A DNA stretch of 64,000 bases from Micrococcaceae bacterium RIT 802 (GTDB lineage Bacteria; Actinomycetota; Actinomycetes; Actinomycetales; Micrococcaceae): NCBI GenBank assembly GCA_016892645.1, contig JAFEMX010000016.1, forward strand, positions 27,724 to 91,723. The letters run 5' to 3'. Position numbers and translations under genes: made by a program. Positions within the stretch are counted from its first letter, which is position 1. Each line of letters starts with the position of its first letter. Below are positions 60,172 through 64,000 of this stretch, piece after piece. The notes under the pieces were generated by a model. The model was given only the letters and a program-made list of their open reading frames with translations. It did no database searches and was not told the DNA's origin.

Positions 60172-61701
60172 TCAGGCCTCCGGTTTCAGCAAGGGGTAGA
60201 GGATCGTTTCGCGAATGCCGGCGTCGGTGAAGAGCATGACCAGCCGGTCGATGCCGAGGCCGATGCCTCCCATGGGCGGCGCACCGTATTCCAAGGCGCG
60301 CAGGAAGTCCTCGTCCAGCTGCATCGCCTCGTCGTCGCCGCCCGCGGCCAGCAGGGACTGTTCGGTGAGACGCTCGCGCTGGATGACGGGGTCAATCAGC
60401 TCGGAGAATGCGGTTCCGCGTTCCATGCCGCCGATGATCAGGTCCCAGGCCTCGATGACGCCCGGTCGGGACCGGTGCGGTCGGGCCAGCGGCTGGGCGG
60501 CGGGCGGGTAGTCGTAGACGAACGTCGGATCGATCAACGTCGGCTCCACGATTTCGCCGAAGAGCTCGATGACCAGCTTCTCCGCGTCCCACTTCGGATC
60601 GAACTTGACCTCGTGGGCCGTGGCGATCGATCGCAACTCGTCCGCCGTCGTGTCCGGGGTGATCTCGCTGCCGATGGCCGCGGACAATCCGGGATAGACG
60701 CCGAGCCATCGCCATTCGCCGTCGAGGTTGATCGTCCCCTTTGATGTCTCGATCTGCCGGCCGGCACCCACGGCATCGGCGGCGTTGAGGATGATTTCCT
60801 GGATGCGCTCGGCCATCACGAACTGGTCAGCGTAGATCTCATAGCATTCCAGCGTCGTGAACTCCGGCGAGTGGGTGGAGTCCACGCCCTCGTTGCGGAA
60901 GAGGCGGCCGACCTCGAACACGCGCGGAATGCCGCCGACGACGGTGCGCTTCAGGTACAGCTCCGTGGCGATCCGCAGCGTCATGTCCTGCTCGAACGCA
61001 TTCATGTGGGTGTGGAATGGGCGGGCCGAGGCCCCACCATGGACCAGTTGGAGCATGGGGGTCTCCACCTCCACGTAGCCGTGTCCGTACAGGGTGTCGC
61101 GGACGGCCCGGGTGATTGCGTCGCGCTTGTAGATCATCGCGCGGGCCTCGTCCCTCACCATGAGGTCGGTGTAGCGCTGGCGTACCCGCATTTCGTCGTT
61201 GAGGTCGGCGTGCAACACGGGCATCGGACGCAACGCCTTGGATGCCATCTGCCAGTCGGTGACCATCACGGAGAGTTCCCCACGGCGTGAGGAAATGACG
61301 GTCCCCTTCACGAAGACGTGGTCGCCCAGGTCGGCGAGGCGCTTCCATTCGGCCAGGGATTCGTCTCCCACGTTGGCCAGCGACAGCATCGCCTGCAACC
61401 GCACGGCCTCGCCATGGGGACCGGACTCCTGCAAGGTCGCGAAACACAGCTTTCCGGTGTTGCGGGCGAACACGATGCGCCCGGCGATGCCCACGACGTC
61501 CTCGGTCTCCTCGCCCGCTTCGAGGTGCGCGTACTTCTCGCGGATCTCGAGCAGAGTGTGGGTGCGCTCGACCCCGACCGGGTAGGCCTCACGGCCGGAT
61601 TCGAGCAATTCGGCCCGCTTGGCCAGCCGAATCAGCCGCTGGTCGCGGGTATCGACGGTCTCGGTGGAGGTGGGGGCGGTAGGGGTCTGGTCAGCAGTCA
61701 C
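60172..61701 (-). CDS. lysS: Lysyl-tRNA synthetase (class II)
   Basis: A 509-aa class II synthetase. N-terminal OB-fold anticodon-binding domain (VVGIAGRIVFARNTGKLCFA), motif 1 region VRDTLYGHGYVEVETPMLQL, motif 2 VFEVGRLFRNEGVDSTHSPE and motif 3 GGIGLGIDRLVMLFTDAGIR. All three motifs are intact. Start is the GTG at 61701; the frame is open 13 codons upstream. The small membrane-protein gene follows in the same transcript. Confidence 0.97.
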   Translation of the reverse strand: MTADQTPTAPTSTETVDTRDQRLIRLAKRAELLESGREAYPVGVERTHTLLEIREKYAHLEAGEETEDVVGIAGRIVFARNTGKLCFATLQESGPHGEAVRLQAMLSLANVGDESLAEWKRLADLGDHVFVKGTVISSRRGELSVMVTDWQMASKALRPMPVLHADLNDEMRVRQRYTDLMVRDEARAMIYKRDAITRAVRDTLYGHGYVEVETPMLQLVHGGASARPFHTHMNAFEQDMTLRIATELYLKRTVVGGIPRVFEVGRLFRNEGVDSTHSPEFTTLECYEIYADQFVMAERIQEIILNAADAVGAGRQIETSKGTINLDGEWRWLGVYPGLSAAIGSEITPDTTADELRSIATAHEVKFDPKWDAEKLVIELFGEIVEPTLIDPTFVYDYPPAAQPLARPHRSRPGVIEAWDLIIGGMERGTAFSELIDPVIQRERLTEQSLLAAGGDDEAMQLDEDFLRALEYGAPPMGGIGLGIDRLVMLFTDAGIRETILYPLLKPEA

Positions 61702-61792
61702 AGTAGTCGATTCTACGTGCTCGGGAAGCCACCCAGCCACGAGCAGCCCGGCCTGTGCCGCCGATCACGGCATCGCCATCGGGGACTTCCCG

Positions 61793-61833
61793 CCCGCCGT
61801 CGCCGCCGCCACCGCGGTCACGACGACGGCGGG
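61793..61833 (-). terminator. Terminator after the M13 peptidase gene
   Basis: CCCGCCGTCG (61793-61802) pairs with CGACGGCGGG (61824-61833), 21-nt loop that can pair further, 5 nt after the stop of the peptidase on the minus strand. Confidence 0.6.
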
Positions 61834-61838
61834 AATCG

Positions 61839-63839
61839 TCACCAGATCTCGACGCGTTCGGCAGGGTCCAGCCACATGCCGTCCCCGGGCTGGGTCCCGA
61901 AGGCACGGTGGAAGGCATCCATGTTGCGGACCACCTGGTTGCAGCGGAATTCCCCCGGGGAATGGGGGTCGGTGGCGATACGCGTGACCATCGTCTCGGG
62001 ACGGGTCAGCGAACGCCAGCATTCGGCCCAGCTGTGGAAGAAGCGCTGGTCCCCGCTGAGTCCGTCGATCACCTCATCGGCGGCGAGCCCGCGGGCCGCC
62101 AGGTCCAGCTGGTAGGCCTTGTAGGCAATGCCGAGGCCTCCGAGATCGCCGATGTTCTCGCCCAGGGTGAGCTTGCCGTTGACGTGCTGCTCGGGCGCCT
62201 CCGAGGGCACGAGCACCTCGTACTGCTCGACCAGTTTCCCGGTCAACTCCTCGAACGCCGCCCGGTCCTCGGGGGTCCACCAGTCGCGAAGCTGGCCGGT
62301 GCCATCGAATTGTGAGCCCTGGTCGTCGAATCCGTGGCCGATTTCGTGGCCGATGACGGCGCCGATGGCCCCGTAGTTCGACGCGGAATCCCGATCGGGA
62401 TCGAAGAACGGGCTGCGCAGGATGGCGGCGGGGAATCCGATCTCGTTGAGCAGCGGGTGGTAGTAGGCGTTGACCGTTTGCGGATACATGAACCACAGGT
62501 CCTTGTCGACGCCATCGTCGATCTTGTCCAGTTCCCGCGTGAATTCGAATTCGTTTGCACTGGCGACATTGCCAATCAGGTCCTGCGGATCGGCTGCCAC
62601 GGCGCTGTAGTCAATCCACTTCACCGGATAGCCGATCTTCGGGCGGAACAGCGACAACTTCTCGAGGGCACGCTCCCGCGTCCCTTCGGTCATCCAAGTC
62701 AGCGATCCGATGGAATCCCGGTAGGCGGCGATGAGGTTCGCCACCAGCTCCTCCATGAGGTCCTTGCTCCGCTGACCGAAGTGCTGCTCGACATAGAGCT
62801 GGCCGATATCCTCGCCTACGGCACCCTCGGTGAACGCCACGCCGCGCTTCCAACGCGGGCGCATTTCGGTCACCCCGCCCAATTTGGCGGAGTAGAACGA
62901 GAAGTTCTCCTCCACGAAGGCAGCGGAAAGAAACGACGCATTGCTGCGGACCACCTGGACCGCAAGCCAGTCGCGCCAGGCGCGCAGCGGCTGGTCGCGC
63001 AGCAGGGCCTCGATGCCCTCGAGGTAGCTCGGCTGCCACACGTCGACCTCCGAGTAGTACTTCTCCTCGATGCCCGCGCCCTCGAGCCAGAGCCGAAGTG
63101 TGGGCTGCAGCCCGAACAGGGCGTCGGCGTCCATCAGGTTGTAGCGGGCCTGGGCATCGCGGCACTTCACGGCATCCCAATGGTGGGCTGCCAGCGCGGT
63201 TTCAAGCTGCACGACGCCGACAGCGGCTTCCGCCGCCTTCGGGACCTCAGCCAGGCCCAGAAGCCGGCCCAGGTGCGTCTGGTATTCGGAGAGAAGCTCG
63301 GCGAATTGCTCCTCGCGGTAATACGACTCATCGGGCAGTCCAAGGCCGGACTGGATCAACGAGAGCACATTCCGATCGGGCTGCCCGGCATCCGAGTTGG
63401 CACCGGCCTGGTAGAGGCCCGAGACGCCACGACGCTGCAGGCTGCCACTGAGGGTCAGGAGCTGTTCGATGCTGGTACAGCCGTAGACTGCCGCCAGGTC
63501 TTCGCGGATGGGTTCCATGCCGCGTGCCTCGATGGCCGCCTCGTCCATGAAGCTCGTGAACAGCGCACCAATGCGCTGTTTCCTCGGATCGACCAGCCCG
63601 TCTGCCCGGTCCGGGGCCCCTTGGGCTTCCAGGATGATTGCGTGGACTGCCGCTTCCGCGTCGTCACGCAATTTCATGAATGAACCGTAGCTGCCCTGGT
63701 CTCCGGGGATTTCGGCGGTGGCCAGCCACTGGCCATTGACGTGGCGGTACAGATCGTCCTGGATCCTGACGTCATGGTCACGGTGGTCGACGGCCGCTTC
63801 GGGAGCCGGGCTCGCGGGCGACGTAGGTTCTGCAGTCAT
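61839..63839 (-). CDS. M13 (neprilysin/PepO) family metallopeptidase
   Basis: A 666-aa zinc endopeptidase that cleaves oligopeptides. Zinc ligands His498 and His502 with catalytic Glu499 in IGHEIGHGFDDQGSQFD, third ligand Glu561 in GENIGDLGG (ExxxD form), and the substrate motif NAYYHP. The N-terminal M13 lobe begins IQDDLYRHVNGQWLATAEIP. No signal peptide, so the protein is cytosolic like bacterial PepO. The ATG at 63839 was chosen; the frame is open 34 codons further upstream. Confidence 0.94.
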   Translation of the reverse strand: MTAEPTSPASPAPEAAVDHRDHDVRIQDDLYRHVNGQWLATAEIPGDQGSYGSFMKLRDDAEAAVHAIILEAQGAPDRADGLVDPRKQRIGALFTSFMDEAAIEARGMEPIREDLAAVYGCTSIEQLLTLSGSLQRRGVSGLYQAGANSDAGQPDRNVLSLIQSGLGLPDESYYREEQFAELLSEYQTHLGRLLGLAEVPKAAEAAVGVVQLETALAAHHWDAVKCRDAQARYNLMDADALFGLQPTLRLWLEGAGIEEKYYSEVDVWQPSYLEGIEALLRDQPLRAWRDWLAVQVVRSNASFLSAAFVEENFSFYSAKLGGVTEMRPRWKRGVAFTEGAVGEDIGQLYVEQHFGQRSKDLMEELVANLIAAYRDSIGSLTWMTEGTRERALEKLSLFRPKIGYPVKWIDYSAVAADPQDLIGNVASANEFEFTRELDKIDDGVDKDLWFMYPQTVNAYYHPLLNEIGFPAAILRSPFFDPDRDSASNYGAIGAVIGHEIGHGFDDQGSQFDGTGQLRDWWTPEDRAAFEELTGKLVEQYEVLVPSEAPEQHVNGKLTLGENIGDLGGLGIAYKAYQLDLAARGLAADEVIDGLSGDQRFFHSWAECWRSLTRPETMVTRIATDPHSPGEFRCNQVVRNMDAFHRAFGTQPGDGMWLDPAERVEIW

Positions 63840-64000
63840 GGGTTCCCCATCGATTGAGGGCGCCCGCACGTGTGTGGCGCCGGTTACGGTCTTCCACCAC
63901 CCTACTGATGCGAGCCTCCCGTCCGCTGGGTGCCAGCTCATGTTCCCCTGAACGCGAAACTTCCGGCCGGCGAAAACCAGCCACTGGCCCGAAAACCGGT

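Noticed and set aside
1..64000. CRISPR array, insertion sequence, prophage or rRNA
   Set aside because: No regularly spaced repeats, transposase or phage genes, or rRNA sequences were recognised by reading; a database search was not possible.

Overview
The window reads as a chromosomal segment of a high-GC Gram-positive bacterium, most likely a member of the Micrococcaceae (Arthrobacter-like, order Micrococcales). The lines of evidence are strong G/C bias at third codon positions, an Lsr2 nucleoid protein, a ClpC with actinobacterial neighbours (lysS, lsr2), a RadA-DisA pair, the overlapping Asp23/AmaP envelope-stress operon, actinobacterial PHO-box repeats before pstS, and many GTG starts with 4-nt ATGA/GTGA stop-start overlaps. 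I see no insertion sequence, prophage, CRISPR array or rRNA operon. Most of the window looks like core genome. The main accessory-looking segment is about 5.5-9.5 kb.

Layout. 0-1 kb: start of a urease operon (ureA, ureB, first codons of ureC), minus strand. 1-1.6 kb: the only long non-coding gap, holding two hairpins. 1.6-3.7 kb: GntR (YtrA-type) regulator with an ABC transporter, minus strand. 3.8-5.5 kb: exonuclease III and a conserved hypothetical. 5.5-9.5 kb: a five-gene cluster resembling an orphan type VII secretion (ESX-like) cargo module, with a small helical protein, a glycine-zipper putative effector that carries an apparent frameshift or 11-bp duplication at its start, a membrane protein, a DcrB/LpqN-like protein and an EspG-like protein. 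9.6-11.3 kb: GH13 alpha-glucosidase. 11.3-13.6 kb: five overlapping Asp23/AmaP genes, minus strand. 13.7-14.0 kb: tRNA-Glu, tRNA-Asp and tRNA-Phe with a clear promoter. 14.1-16.5 kb: zincin-like metalloprotease and a secreted NlpC/P60 hydrolase.

16.6-25.7 kb holds a tandem universal stress protein, a purine-type NCS2 permease, a Nudix protein, a spermidine-synthase-like protein, a GNAT, an O-methyltransferase, a thiamine-binding-type protein, an amino-acid permease and a FtsX-type exporter. The exporter is preceded by a perfect 18-bp palindrome. 25.8-29 kb: pta-ackA acetate pathway. 29-35 kb: an oligopeptide/dipeptide ABC transporter whose fused ATPase converges on the binding protein and permease genes. 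35-41.4 kb: AzlCD branched-chain amino-acid exporter, HAD phosphatase, quinone oxidoreductase, glycerophosphodiesterase, DUF445, EcsC and DUF2871 proteins. The DUF2871 gene has almost the same palindrome upstream as the exporter 18 kb away. 41.5-43.9 kb: secreted endonuclease/phosphatase-type protein, tRNA-Lys and a hypothetical.

44-50.2 kb is a phosphate-uptake block: low-affinity DUF47-Pit on the plus strand converges on high-affinity pstSCAB on the minus strand, with in-phase 11-bp PHO-box repeats upstream of pstS. 50.3-55.8 kb: FUSC-family membrane protein, then a genome-maintenance set (radA, disA, mutY). 55.9-64 kb, all minus strand: small Rv0909-type antitoxin-like protein, ArgA-type acetyltransferase, clpC, lsr2, a small membrane protein, lysS and an M13 metallopeptidase.
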